A DNA stretch of 8,499 nt from Methanoregula sp. (lineage in GTDB: Archaea > Halobacteriota > Methanomicrobia > Methanomicrobiales > Methanospirillaceae): assembly GCA_028711405.1 (NCBI GenBank), contig JAQTSH010000060.1, forward strand, positions 1-8,499, given 5' to 3'. A model generated the notes under the pieces. That model searched no databases, had not been told where the DNA came from, and saw only the letters and a list, made by a program, of their open reading frames with translations. Every line of letters begins with the position of its first letter. The stretch's first letter is position 1. Shown here piece after piece: positions 1-7,106 of this stretch. The translations under genes were made by a program, and so were the position numbers.

Positions 1-1
1 A

Positions 2-1120
2 CGGCAGATCGCACGCCGGTTCACTCAGAAGTACCATGAGAAATATGCCGAGCATCCCTACATCAATGCCTGCATCGACTCGGTGGATGTTGACCTGGTG
101 CCCTGCTACAAAGTCCAGAGCGCGACCGCAATCCAGAGCGCGGTTGACCGGTCACCGGTTCATACGCGCTACATCACGGACAAGATCAATGGGCTCATCG
201 ATGATGTGCTGCTCTTAAAACAGTTCTCAAAAGCCGGCGGGATCTACGGGTCTGACCAGATGACCGAAGGGTTTTCGGGCTATCTGTGCGAGCTGCTCAT
301 CCTCCATTATGGCGGGTTCTCCGCTCTTCTTGCGGCAGCTGCGGACTGGCGCCCGCATTGCGTGATCGATATCGAGCGACATGGGGCAAAGAAATTCGAT
401 GAACCGCTGGTCGTGATCGATCCGGTTGATCCACGGCGGAATGTGGCTGCCGCGGTCTCGCTCGACCGGATGGTTGAGTTCATCGAGCTGGCGCGGGGAT
501 ATATCGAGGCACCCGGCGAGCGGTTCTTTCTGCTCCCCGACTCTCGCGCCATCACGCAGGATGAACTTGCCGCGCTCATCCGCGAACGGGGGACTGCCCT
601 CTATGCGATCACGTTTGCAACGCCGCCATACATCGAAGAGATTGTCGTCCCCCAGTTGAAGCGCAGCGTCAGTGCCATATGCGAGCATATGGAGCGAAAC
701 GGGTTCTCGGTTCATCACGCGCACTACCGGATGATGCCGGACCGGTGCATGTTCCTGTTTGAACTCTTATATGGTGATCTTCCCAGGATCCGAAAGCACA
801 TGGGTCCCCCGCTCTGGAACTCCGTGAATGCCGAAAAGTTCCGGGCGACCCATGCCGGTGCAGTGCTGCCGGGACCCTATATTGTTGACGGGCGGTACGA
901 GATGGAGGTGGCGCGGGAGTTTACGAACGCTGCCGCACTACTCTTTTCGCCGGCACTCCTCCACGTGAGTCTCGGGAAGCACGTGCGGCAATCTCTTGAG
1001 AACGGATGGGAGGTCCATGCAGGCGCGGATTGCTGGCAGGAGGAGTTTGCGGCTTTTATCCGGGGATTTTTCGAGCGGTATTCCCCGCTGACGAGGATCC
1101 GGAAGATGGAAGAACGGTAA
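2..1120 (+). CDS. cca: CCA tRNA nucleotidyltransferase, archaeal class I (5'-truncated by window edge)
   Basis: This enzyme adds or repairs the 3'-terminal CCA of tRNAs from CTP and ATP without a nucleic acid template. The frame is open from base 2, and homologous-looking residues precede the first internal GTG at 83, so the true start lies upstream. About 372 codons are visible; archaeal family members are roughly 440-460 residues, so the missing part should hold the first catalytic acidic pair. The segment VDVDLVPCYKV near base 83 carries the third catalytic Asp of the class I nucleotidyltransferase fold. Further on come family hallmarks: HTRYI, LKQFSKAGGIYGSDQ, GFSGYLCELLILHYGGF (the tRNA-binding central domain), DEPLVVIDPVDPRRNVAAAVS, and the C-terminal VLPGPYIVDGRYEMEVARE stretch. 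The family call is secure. It is a housekeeping gene, convergent with the glutamate synthase operon, and nothing suggests a link to nitrogen metabolism. Confidence 0.95.
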   Translation, partial: RQIARRFTQKYHEKYAEHPYINACIDSVDVDLVPCYKVQSATAIQSAVDRSPVHTRYITDKINGLIDDVLLLKQFSKAGGIYGSDQMTEGFSGYLCELLILHYGGFSALLAAAADWRPHCVIDIERHGAKKFDEPLVVIDPVDPRRNVAAAVSLDRMVEFIELARGYIEAPGERFFLLPDSRAITQDELAALIRERGTALYAITFATPPYIEEIVVPQLKRSVSAICEHMERNGFSVHHAHYRMMPDRCMFLFELLYGDLPRIRKHMGPPLWNSVNAEKFRATHAGAVLPGPYIVDGRYEMEVAREFTNAAALLFSPALLHVSLGKHVRQSLENGWEVHAGADCWQEEFAAFIRGFFERYSPLTRIRKMEER

Positions 1121-1224
1121 GGGTCAGAAATGGATCAGAACCGGTGCTCGTTGAGGTTGTGCCCTTTCTCACTGAATATATGCAATATAGGCAGGGTGAA
1201 AAAACTGATGGGGCACCGGGACAG

Positions 1225-1247
1225 TTTGTTCACGCTTCGTGAACAAA
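1225..1247. repeat. Perfect 10-bp inverted repeat (hairpin) in convergent spacer
   Basis: The arms TTTGTTCACG (1225-1234) and CGTGAACAAA (1238-1247) are exact reverse complements separated by CTT. The element lies between the 3' ends of cca and the FrhB-like gene, about 105 bases past the cca stop and 39 bases past the FrhB-like stop. It could fold in either transcript, or act as a protein-binding palindrome. Archaea mostly terminate at oligo-T tracts rather than hairpins, so its role is open. Confidence 0.6.
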
Positions 1248-1279
1248 ATGTTTGCGATTCATGAACCTGTGGACGCTCT

Positions 1280-1294
1280 AAAAAATTATTTTTT
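1280..1294. terminator. Bidirectional oligo-T terminator between convergent genes
   Basis: The tract AAAAAATTATTTTTT offers T6 on each strand. On the - strand T6 begins immediately after the TAA stop of the FrhB-like gene. On the + strand T6 (1289-1294) lies downstream of cca and slightly inside the tail of the FrhB-like gene. Runs of T are the main intrinsic termination signal in Euryarchaeota, and this symmetric form fits a shared terminator for convergent units. No other comparable T run lies between the two genes. Confidence 0.55.
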
Positions 1295-2308
1295 GGAATT
1301 TCTCTTGATCTTTGCCAGTGCGAGTTTCTCAATCGCTGCCGTGTCAACGGTCTCTGCCAGCGTCACCTGGTTGTTCCGCTGTGCGCTCTCGACAAACCCA
1401 TTCCCGGTTGCGGTGCGGATAACAAGCGTTGTTGAACCGGCGGGGCTTCCGACAGCGCCCGCCGAGATGTCAGCATACACGGATGTCAGATCCGTGCAGT
1501 AATGGCACCCGCTCCGGATGCAGGCATCCAGTTCACTGAGCGGTACGATAACCGTGTTGCCGTCCTGCTTGGTGATCTCCAGTTTGCCCTTCACGTCCAT
1601 CTTCCGGATCTCGTACGGCTCAATGTGGTACTGATCCCGGATCTTACCGTTCACGAGCGCAGAATAATCGAACGTCTCGGTACAGAACAGACCGAAGACA
1701 AGACGGATCGCTTTCGCGAACGGCTGCAAAAGATCATTGTCGCTCGCCCGTATCCGGGCAACTGCCTGCACGACACACGGTACCCCGACCACCGCAATCC
1801 GCTGGAACTTCCGCCGGATCACCGCTTCTTTGAGCGATGCAAGGAGCGGCACCCACCAGCTGTACCGGCTCCCTGCCTGCTGGACGAGCACGTCAGACCG
1901 GGTGATAACAACAGATGACGGTTTCTTTGTCCACGGATCGTGGGTGACCGTCACAACCGCATCAATCAATCCTGCATCAAGGGCATGGGCAAGAATCGCT
2001 GTCACTGCCCCGCCACTCTGCCGGTGCGGGATGTCGCGGACCGCTTTTGCTGAAGCAAGACGCAGGTATGTCCCTATCGTTTCAGACGGTTGCTCTCCCA
2101 CGCGGGGACATGCACCATAGCACGCCCCGCACGGCACTGCATCCGACGCCTGCTTGCAGTACCCGTTACTCTTCGGCGCAGTCCCCATCTCTCCTTCTGA
2201 GAACCTAATTGAATCTGCCGGGCAGACGGCAACACAGGCGCCGCATCCCGAGCACCGCCCGGTATCCCAGACCTCCTTTTTCAAGTCAAGATAACTTTTA
2301 GCTGCCAT
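1286..2308 (-). CDS. FrhB/FpoF-like coenzyme F420 dehydrogenase subunit, predicted electron-input subunit of glutamate synthase
   Basis: This 340-residue protein has an N-terminal bacterial-type ferredoxin region: C19, C22, C25 and C29 form C-x2-C-x2-C-x3-CP, then C51, C60, C63 and C67 suggest a second [4Fe-4S] cluster. It is followed by the FrhB/FdhB family core: QSGGAVTAIL at 97, VGVPCVVQAV at 174, GLFCTE at 206, then C263, C268 and C271 with the ADIS-x-G signature at 279. In this family (FrhB, FpoF, FdhB) the core binds FAD and exchanges hydride with F420. The ATG at 2308 is chosen because GGAGTGA lies 5 nt upstream; the GTG at 2317 would overlap the previous stop codon. The gene is last in the glt operon, which has no GltD, so I infer that it feeds electrons from F420H2 into the synthase. 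The family is clear; donor and partner are inference. Confidence 0.85.
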   Translation of the reverse strand: MAAKSYLDLKKEVWDTGRCSGCGACVAVCPADSIRFSEGEMGTAPKSNGYCKQASDAVPCGACYGACPRVGEQPSETIGTYLRLASAKAVRDIPHRQSGGAVTAILAHALDAGLIDAVVTVTHDPWTKKPSSVVITRSDVLVQQAGSRYSWWVPLLASLKEAVIRRKFQRIAVVGVPCVVQAVARIRASDNDLLQPFAKAIRLVFGLFCTETFDYSALVNGKIRDQYHIEPYEIRKMDVKGKLEITKQDGNTVIVPLSELDACIRSGCHYCTDLTSVYADISAGAVGSPAGSTTLVIRTATGNGFVESAQRNNQVTLAETVDTAAIEKLALAKIKRNSKK

Positions 2309-2313
2309 CCCTC

Positions 2314-3057
2314 TCACTCCCAGGTATATTTGTTCGCGAACGGTCTGGCGCTTGCCGGTATGATTCGCGTGTATCCCGATGCCAGAAGGGGTTCTGCATC
2401 GATCCCGAACCTTCGGGCAAAATCCCGGATGACTGGTTCGATCATCTTCTTCTCCGCATCGGTTGCAGCGACCTGCCGGGCGCCGACACCCAGGTACATT
2501 TCATCCACGCTGCCCCGCACAAAGATCTCCCCTCCGTGGATTCCACTGCCGAGCCCACGTTCGGTGATCGGAGGATCCCCGGATACACCCAGCACGACAA
2601 GAAGCCCTCCTGCCATGTATTCGCCAAGAAACGCCCGCGCCGCCCCACCGACAACAAGGATCGGGCGTTTCTCCATGTACTGTTTCATATGGATGCCGCC
2701 GCGGTACCCGATATTGTCCCGGACAAAGACCCGCCCGCCCCGCATGCTGTGCGCGACGGCGTCTCCCGCGCTGCCGTGGATGACAATCGTGCCTGAATCC
2801 ATCGTGTTGCCCGGCGCATGTTCAGCATTGCCATTGACGACGATGGTCGGACCGCTCATGAACATCCCAAGGTCCCCGCCCGGAACCCCATTGACCGTGA
2901 TCGTGACGCCGTCGCCCCGCAACCCGTCGCCGATGAACCGCTGCCCGAGCACGTGGTCGATCACAATCTCGTGTGCTCCGTTGGCGACTGCGGCGCGGAT
3001 CTTCTGGTTGAGCGGGGTGTAGTGAAGCCCCTTAGCGTCTATCTGCACTGCTGTCAT
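2314..3057 (-). CDS. Glutamate synthase GXGXG (beta-helix) domain protein, GltB third domain
   Basis: This 247-residue protein matches the C-terminal domain of the glutamate synthase large subunit, here a free-standing gene. It shows the regular glycine-rich strand repeats of a right-handed beta-helix: VNGVPGGDLGMFMSGPTIV, GNAEHAPGNTMDSGTIVIHG, VAHSMRGGRVFVRDNIGYRGGIHMKQY and FLGEYMAGGLLVVLG. In full-length GltB this domain is structural and helps hold the glutaminase and synthase domains around the ammonia tunnel. The tail from about residue 190 (ARQVAATDAEKKMIEPVIRDFARRFG) is helical and is a plausible contact with partner subunits. The ATG at 3057 starts 2 nt after the stop of the upstream gene, so the two should be translationally coupled. 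GXGXG domains also occur in the formylmethanofuran dehydrogenase FwdC/FmdC, but the operon context settles the assignment. Confidence 0.92.
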   Translation of the reverse strand: MTAVQIDAKGLHYTPLNQKIRAAVANGAHEIVIDHVLGQRFIGDGLRGDGVTITVNGVPGGDLGMFMSGPTIVVNGNAEHAPGNTMDSGTIVIHGSAGDAVAHSMRGGRVFVRDNIGYRGGIHMKQYMEKRPILVVGGAARAFLGEYMAGGLLVVLGVSGDPPITERGLGSGIHGGEIFVRGSVDEMYLGVGARQVAATDAEKKMIEPVIRDFARRFGIDAEPLLASGYTRIIPASARPFANKYTWE

Positions 3058-3059
3058 CG

Positions 3060-4571
3060 TTATGCCCCCACAGACTTGACATCGAGCACCTGCATCAACG
3101 ACTCGTCCAGCATATAACCCCGCAACCGGTCCCGGTTCCCCCGCAGGCTCTCGATACTGTTGATACCGGCAGCGCCCATGAGTTCGGCGAGCTCGTCAGT
3201 CCACGCATGGATCAGGTTTGCCACCTGAACCGATGCGGTCTCTGGATCGAGTCGTTGCGTGAGTTCGGGTTTCTGCGTCGCGATGCCCCAGGCGCATTGC
3301 CCCCGGTAACAGGTGCCGCAGACCCGGCATCCCATGGCGACAAGGGCGGAGGTGCCGATATAGACGGCGTCAGCCCCGAGCGCGATCGCCTTTGCGATAT
3401 CGGCGCTCTCCCGGATCCCGCCACTCGCGATGAGCGAGACCTCGTTTCGGATCCGCTGCTGGCGGAGCTTTGCATCGACGCTCGCGATGGCGGCTTCTAT
3501 CGGGATCCCCACATGATCGCGGAACACTCGCGGGGCAGCTCCTGTCCCGCCCCGGAACCCGTCTACCACCACTGCGTCCGCCGACGACCGGGCGATTCCG
3601 GCAGCGATCGCCGCGACGTTATGGACCGCCGCAATCTTCACAAAGACCGGTTTCTTCCATTCGGTCGCTTCCTTCAAGCTGTGCACGAGCTGTTTTAAGT
3701 CTTCGATACTGTAGATGTCGTGATGCGGCGCCGGGCTGATCGCATCACTGCCCTCCGGGATCATCCGGGTACACGAGACATCGGCACAGACTTTCTCTCC
3801 GGGCAGGTGACCGCCGATCCCCGGTTTCGCGCCCTGACCGATCTTGATCTCGATCGCTGCCCCGCGTTCGAGATAGTTGATGTCCACGCCAAAACGCCCG
3901 GATGCCACCTGCACGATCATGTGCTTCTGGTACGGGTAGAGCGATTCGTGCAATCCGCCTTCCCCGGTGCCCATGAACGTCCCGATATGGCTTGCGGCTT
4001 TTGCAATTGCCGTCTGGGCGTTCAAGCTGATCGCGCCGTAACTCATGTGCCCGATCATGATCGGTGTCTCGATCTGGAGGTTCGGGGTCAGTTTTGTCAA
4101 TAGTTCCACATCGCCGTTCGGGTGCTCCCTGAGCGCAAGCGATGCCGGTTTCTTGCCGATATATGTCCGCATCTCCATCGGTTCCCGGAGAGGATCGATG
4201 GAGGGGTTGGTCACCTGGCAGGCATCAAGGACGAGCTGATCGAAGATGATCGGGTACGGGTGGGCGTTCCCCATGCCGGCAAGAATGATCTTTCCGGTCC
4301 GTGCCTGGTTGAAGATCGCTTCACGGACATCCCGTGTCCAGACCGGATGGCTCCGGTAATCCGTGGGTTTTTCGGTAATATCGATCGCATCACGGGGGCA
4401 GAACGCGAGGCAGCGGTGGCAGGCTACACAGTTGCGCGAGTTTACTTTGATCCGTTCGTTCTCCTTTGAGAAGACGCCATACGAACAGTTCTCGATACAC
4501 CTGCCGCAGACCATGCACCGCTCCGGGTCTACCGAGACCTTGAATTTGAACGGCACGCTGCCGATGCTCAT
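3060..4571 (-). CDS. gltB: Glutamate synthase central catalytic subunit: two-cluster ferredoxin domain fused to FMN synthase domain
   Basis: This 503-residue subunit carries out the reductive transfer of ammonia to 2-oxoglutarate that yields glutamate. Residues 1-65 hold two [4Fe-4S] motifs: C19, C22, C25, C29 and C48, C51, C54, C58, the last followed by Pro. Residues 75-500 are the glutamate synthase FMN barrel: PIMIGHMSYGAISLNA at 170, GTGEGGLHES at 201, GQGAKPGIGGHLPGEKV at 245, VKIAAVHNVAAIAAG at 311, DGFRGGTGAAP at 337 (FMN and loop region) and ASGGIRESADIAKAIALGAD at 382. C415, C418, C421 and C426, followed by WGIATQ, correspond to the cysteine-rich segment that holds the [3Fe-4S] cluster in bacterial GltB. 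The ATG at 4571 has a strong GGGAGGG site 7 nt upstream and overlaps the preceding stop as ATGA. The ferredoxin domain suits electron entry from the FrhB-like partner or from free ferredoxin. Confidence 0.96.
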   Translation of the reverse strand: MSIGSVPFKFKVSVDPERCMVCGRCIENCSYGVFSKENERIKVNSRNCVACHRCLAFCPRDAIDITEKPTDYRSHPVWTRDVREAIFNQARTGKIILAGMGNAHPYPIIFDQLVLDACQVTNPSIDPLREPMEMRTYIGKKPASLALREHPNGDVELLTKLTPNLQIETPIMIGHMSYGAISLNAQTAIAKAASHIGTFMGTGEGGLHESLYPYQKHMIVQVASGRFGVDINYLERGAAIEIKIGQGAKPGIGGHLPGEKVCADVSCTRMIPEGSDAISPAPHHDIYSIEDLKQLVHSLKEATEWKKPVFVKIAAVHNVAAIAAGIARSSADAVVVDGFRGGTGAAPRVFRDHVGIPIEAAIASVDAKLRQQRIRNEVSLIASGGIRESADIAKAIALGADAVYIGTSALVAMGCRVCGTCYRGQCAWGIATQKPELTQRLDPETASVQVANLIHAWTDELAELMGAAGINSIESLRGNRDRLRGYMLDESLMQVLDVKSVGA

Positions 4572-5620
4572 GCGACAACCCTCCCGATGACCGGTTCACC
4601 GGCTTTGGGCATGGTGATATGTTCGACATCCGGCTCCATCGTCCGGATGGCGGCTTCTTCGCTGGAGATGTAGAGCCGGTCCCCATGTTCTCCGGTAACG
4701 AGCGGGCGAAGTTTGATCCGGTCGGTGAAACCAACGAGCGAGTCCGCGTTTGCGACACAGATGGCAAACGGTCCGTTCATGAGCGCCGGACCGTACGTGA
4801 GCCGGATGGCGCGGTTGAGTTCCTGCTCCTTTGCCGGCATCCGGTCGATCTCTTCCCAGAACGGTGGAGCAAGTGCCCGGACTGCCATCTTCTCGGACAA
4901 GCCATGTTTCCGGATGAGCAGGTCGACGAGATATGCAACCACTTCGGTATCCGTGTACATCGTGCATTTGTACCCGTAACTTTCGATGTACCGCCGGTTC
5001 GTCCCATAGGAGGTGATCTCGCCGTTGTGTACTACACTCCAGTCCAGCAGGTTGAACGGGTGCGCCCCGCCCCACCACCCGGGCGTGTTCGTGGGATACC
5101 GGTTATGGGCAAGCCAGAGATATCCTTTGTAGTCCTGGATCCGGTAAAAGTCTGCGACCTCCTCGGGCCATCCAGCTGCTTTAAAGACGCCGAGATTTTT
5201 TCCGGACGAGAAGATGAGTGCCCCGTTCTTTGCCGCGTTCACGGTCATGACAAGGTGCGTGACAATGTCTTCATCGGGTGTGGTACTCTTGGGCATCAGG
5301 CTCCGGTCCGGTCGGAAGAAGTACCGCCAGGGCGTATGGACTTTTCGTATGTTGGGTTGTTCATAGGTTTTTATCTGCTCATCGTGGACGATCGTTCCCC
5401 AGCGGTCAAGCAGGGTGTCAAGCGCCCCCTTGTGCTCGCGGATGTTGTCAAAAAAAACATGCAGCGCATAGAAATCCTTGTACTCAGGATAGATGCCATA
5501 TGCAACATACCCGGCGCCTTCCCCGCTTCCCCGTTCGTTCATCATGGAGAGTGCAGCTTTGATTCCGGTGCCGTCCATGCACCGGCGCTTCCGATCGATT
5601 ACACCAATTATACCACACAT
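4568..5620 (-). CDS. Glutamate synthase glutaminase domain protein (class II glutamine amidotransferase)
   Basis: This 350-residue protein hydrolyses glutamine to glutamate and ammonia for the synthase subunit. It begins MCGIIGV, so C2 becomes the N-terminal nucleophile after removal of Met. Other class II amidotransferase residues are visible: AHNRYPTNTPGWWGGAHPF at 171 (R174 region, binding the glutamine carboxylate), HNGEI at 198 (N199 and G200, oxyanion hole) and TDTE at 223 (D224, substrate amine). It corresponds to the first domain of bacterial GltB. Absence of a sugar isomerase or phosphoribosyltransferase domain excludes GlmS and PurF, and asparagine synthase is excluded by the neighbours. 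It is the first gene of the four-gene operon and overlaps the next gene by 4 bp. The start is fixed by the need for Cys at position 2. A GTGAT match lies only 3 nt upstream, so translation may be leaderless or weakly guided by a ribosome binding site. Confidence 0.95.
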   Translation of the reverse strand: MCGIIGVIDRKRRCMDGTGIKAALSMMNERGSGEGAGYVAYGIYPEYKDFYALHVFFDNIREHKGALDTLLDRWGTIVHDEQIKTYEQPNIRKVHTPWRYFFRPDRSLMPKSTTPDEDIVTHLVMTVNAAKNGALIFSSGKNLGVFKAAGWPEEVADFYRIQDYKGYLWLAHNRYPTNTPGWWGGAHPFNLLDWSVVHNGEITSYGTNRRYIESYGYKCTMYTDTEVVAYLVDLLIRKHGLSEKMAVRALAPPFWEEIDRMPAKEQELNRAIRLTYGPALMNGPFAICVANADSLVGFTDRIKLRPLVTGEHGDRLYISSEEAAIRTMEPDVEHITMPKAGEPVIGRVVA

Positions 5621-5651
5621 ATTATCACAGTGAAGAATGATCTAGTTATGT

Positions 5652-5687
5652 TGAACATATGCTCGATGGGATAAGAACATTTGTTCA
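5652..5687. promoter_or_regulatory. Two weaker operator-like sites in the glt/glnA divergent spacer
   Basis: AGAA-CATTTG-TTCA (5674-5687) keeps the GAA-N6-TTC core of the NrpR-type site seen at 5724, with matching changes at both outer bases. TGAA-CATATG-CTCG (5652-5665) is a poorer relative that starts 22 bp to the left, about two helical turns. The first is also a perfect 12-bp palindrome, GAACATTTGTTC (5675-5686). The second overlaps another palindrome, TATGTT-G-AACATA (5647-5659). They lie roughly 30-70 bases upstream of the glt operon start, where a repressor could affect the leftward promoter. Function is inferred from sequence resemblance only. Confidence 0.4.
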
Positions 5688-5706
5688 GGTTAATTGGTTG
5701 AATAGA

Positions 5707-5718
5707 TATAAGTATAAT
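5707..5718 (+). promoter_or_regulatory. glnA TATA box (archaeal core promoter)
   Basis: TATAAGTATAAT sits in an AT-rich stretch upstream of glnA. Its TATAAGTA part is centred about 26-27 bases before position 5737, so transcription should begin near 5737-5741. That makes a leaderless or nearly leaderless glnA message and supports the ATG at 5741 over the one at 5729. Confidence 0.6.
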
Positions 5719-5723
5719 TGGGT

Positions 5724-5737
5724 GGAACATGTCTTCC
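5724..5737. promoter_or_regulatory. NrpR-type nitrogen operator (GGAA-N6-TTCC)
   Basis: GGAA-CATGTC-TTCC matches exactly the operator consensus known for the methanogen nitrogen repressor NrpR in Methanococcus maripaludis. It lies between the TATA box and the glnA start, overlapping the predicted transcription start, where a bound repressor would block RNA polymerase. NrpR releases its operator when 2-oxoglutarate is high, that is, under nitrogen limitation, so glnA would then be derepressed. The sequence match is direct; binding is inference. Confidence 0.7.
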
Positions 5738-5740
5738 AAT

Positions 5741-7066
5741 ATGTCAGCAGATGTATCGAAAATCGTAAAAAAGATCGAGGCGGAGAAGATCAAATTCATC
5801 CGCCTTCAGTTCACTGACATTCAGGGATTGGCAAAAAATGTCGCGATCCCTGTAATTCAGGCGGAAAAAGCATTGACCGAAGGAATCTGGTTTGATGGAT
5901 CCTCCATCGAAGGTTTTGCCCGGATTGAAGAGTCCGACATGCTCCTCAGACCTGACCCGGATTCCTTCTCGATCCTGCCGTGGAGACCCCAGGAGGGGAA
6001 GGTCGCACGGTTTATCTGCGATGTCCAGACGTACGGCAACAAGCCGTTCGAGGGCGATCCGCGTTACATTTTACGAAAGACCCTGGACGAAGCTGCAAAG
6101 ATGGGTTTTACGTTCAATACCGGTCCTGAACTTGAGTTCTTCCTCTTCAAGATGATTGACGGTATGCCAACGACCCAGTTCAAGGACCATGGCGCATATT
6201 TCGATCTCGCGCCAACCGATTCGGCTGAAGACGTCCGGCGGGATGTTGTGCTCGCATTAACCGACATGGGCTTTGAGATCGAGGCTTCACACCACGAAGT
6301 TGCCGACAGCCAGCACGAGATTGATTTCAAGTACGGCGATGCCCTGATCACTGCCGATCGTGTGATCACGTTCAAGTTTGCCACAAAGTCCATCGCGTTG
6401 CAATATGGTCTGCACGCGTCCTTCATGGCAAAGCCAATTGGCGGCATCAACGGGAGCGGCATGCATACCCATGGCTCGCTCGCAAAGAACGGCAAGAATG
6501 CATTCTATGATGCCAATGCGGAACTCGGGCTCTCGGACACTGCGATGTATTACATCGGGGGTCTTTTGAAGCACGCAAAGGCGATCACCCGCATCGGCAA
6601 CCCGACAATCAATTCCTACAAACGCCTGGTGCCCGGCTATGAAGCGCCCTGCTACATCTCCTGGAGCGCAACCAACCGTTCAGCGATGATTCGTGTGCCC
6701 GCAGCCCGTGGCAACAGCACCCGTGCCGAGTTCCGGAGCCCGGATCCGATGTGCAACCCATACCTTTTGTTCGCGAGTATGCTTGCCGCAGGTCTTGATG
6801 GGATCAAAAACAAGATCATGCCGCCGGAGAGCACGAACACCAACATCTACCATCTTGATGCGAAAGCACGAAAGAGACTGCATATCGACATGCTGCCGGC
6901 AACCCTCATGGAATCGAACTCAGCGCTCTTAAAAGATGAGATCCTCTGTGCAACCCTCGGGAACCATGTGGTTGAGAACCTCACGCGGATTGCCGAACTG
7001 GAGACTGACGCATTCCGTCTTGCAGTTCACCCGTGGGAACTGGACAGGTACCTCGCTACCTATTAA
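5741..7066 (+). CDS. glnA: Glutamine synthetase, type I-alpha
   Basis: This enzyme makes glutamine from glutamate, ammonium and ATP as a dodecamer in the cytoplasm. From this start the protein has 441 residues, the short GS I-alpha length. Recognisable pieces in order are LQFTDIQG (22), WFDGSSIEGFARIEESDM (50), GPELEFFLF with metal ligands E130 and E132, HHEVADSQHEIDF with E186 and E193, GGINGSGMHTHGSL with H242, YKRLVPGYEAP (293) with E301, and NRSAMIRVPAARGNSTRAEFRSPDP (312) with the substrate and phosphate-binding arginines. The NLY-x-LPPEE adenylylation segment of GS I-beta enzymes is replaced by NIYHLDAKARKRL, so adenylylation control is unlikely. R61 matches the Arg used for feedback inhibition in Bacillus GS I-alpha. 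The 5741 ATG fits the TATA spacing; the in-frame ATG at 5729 would add MSSN but overlaps the operator and lies before the predicted transcript start. It is divergent from the glt operon and followed by amt. Confidence 0.97.
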   Translation: MSADVSKIVKKIEAEKIKFIRLQFTDIQGLAKNVAIPVIQAEKALTEGIWFDGSSIEGFARIEESDMLLRPDPDSFSILPWRPQEGKVARFICDVQTYGNKPFEGDPRYILRKTLDEAAKMGFTFNTGPELEFFLFKMIDGMPTTQFKDHGAYFDLAPTDSAEDVRRDVVLALTDMGFEIEASHHEVADSQHEIDFKYGDALITADRVITFKFATKSIALQYGLHASFMAKPIGGINGSGMHTHGSLAKNGKNAFYDANAELGLSDTAMYYIGGLLKHAKAITRIGNPTINSYKRLVPGYEAPCYISWSATNRSAMIRVPAARGNSTRAEFRSPDPMCNPYLLFASMLAAGLDGIKNKIMPPESTNTNIYHLDAKARKRLHIDMLPATLMESNSALLKDEILCATLGNHVVENLTRIAELETDAFRLAVHPWELDRYLATY

Positions 7067-7091
7067 TATTTAAAAAATTTTAAAAATTTTT
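7066..7091 (+). terminator. glnA AT-rich terminator
   Basis: Directly after the glnA stop comes a 26-base stretch made only of A and T, with a TTTTAAAAATTTTT core ending in T5 (7087-7091). This is a typical euryarchaeal oligo-T termination region. It suggests that most glnA transcripts end here and that amt has its own promoter, although read-through cannot be excluded. Confidence 0.55.
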
Positions 7092-7106
7092 CGTGTCGAT
7101 AAATGT

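Noticed and set aside
227..724. 165-codon open frame on the - strand within cca
   Set aside because: It is the complement of the conserved CCA enzyme core, with no independent motif.
2330..3022. 230-codon open frame on the + strand opposite the GXGXG gene
   Set aside because: It is antisense to the beta-helix domain. The Pro- and Ser-rich translation is what reversed Gly-rich repeats produce.
4619..5674. 351-codon open frame on the + strand opposite the glutaminase gene
   Set aside because: It is antisense to a strongly conserved class II amidotransferase with all catalytic residues. Its own translation shows no recognisable domain and no ribosome binding site; high-GC codon use on the other strand explains the openness.
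5608..5799. 63-codon open frame on the - strand across the glt/glnA spacer
   Set aside because: Much of it is the complement of the glnA N-terminus and the operator region. The hydrophobic look comes from antisense of Lys/Glu/Ile-rich codons.
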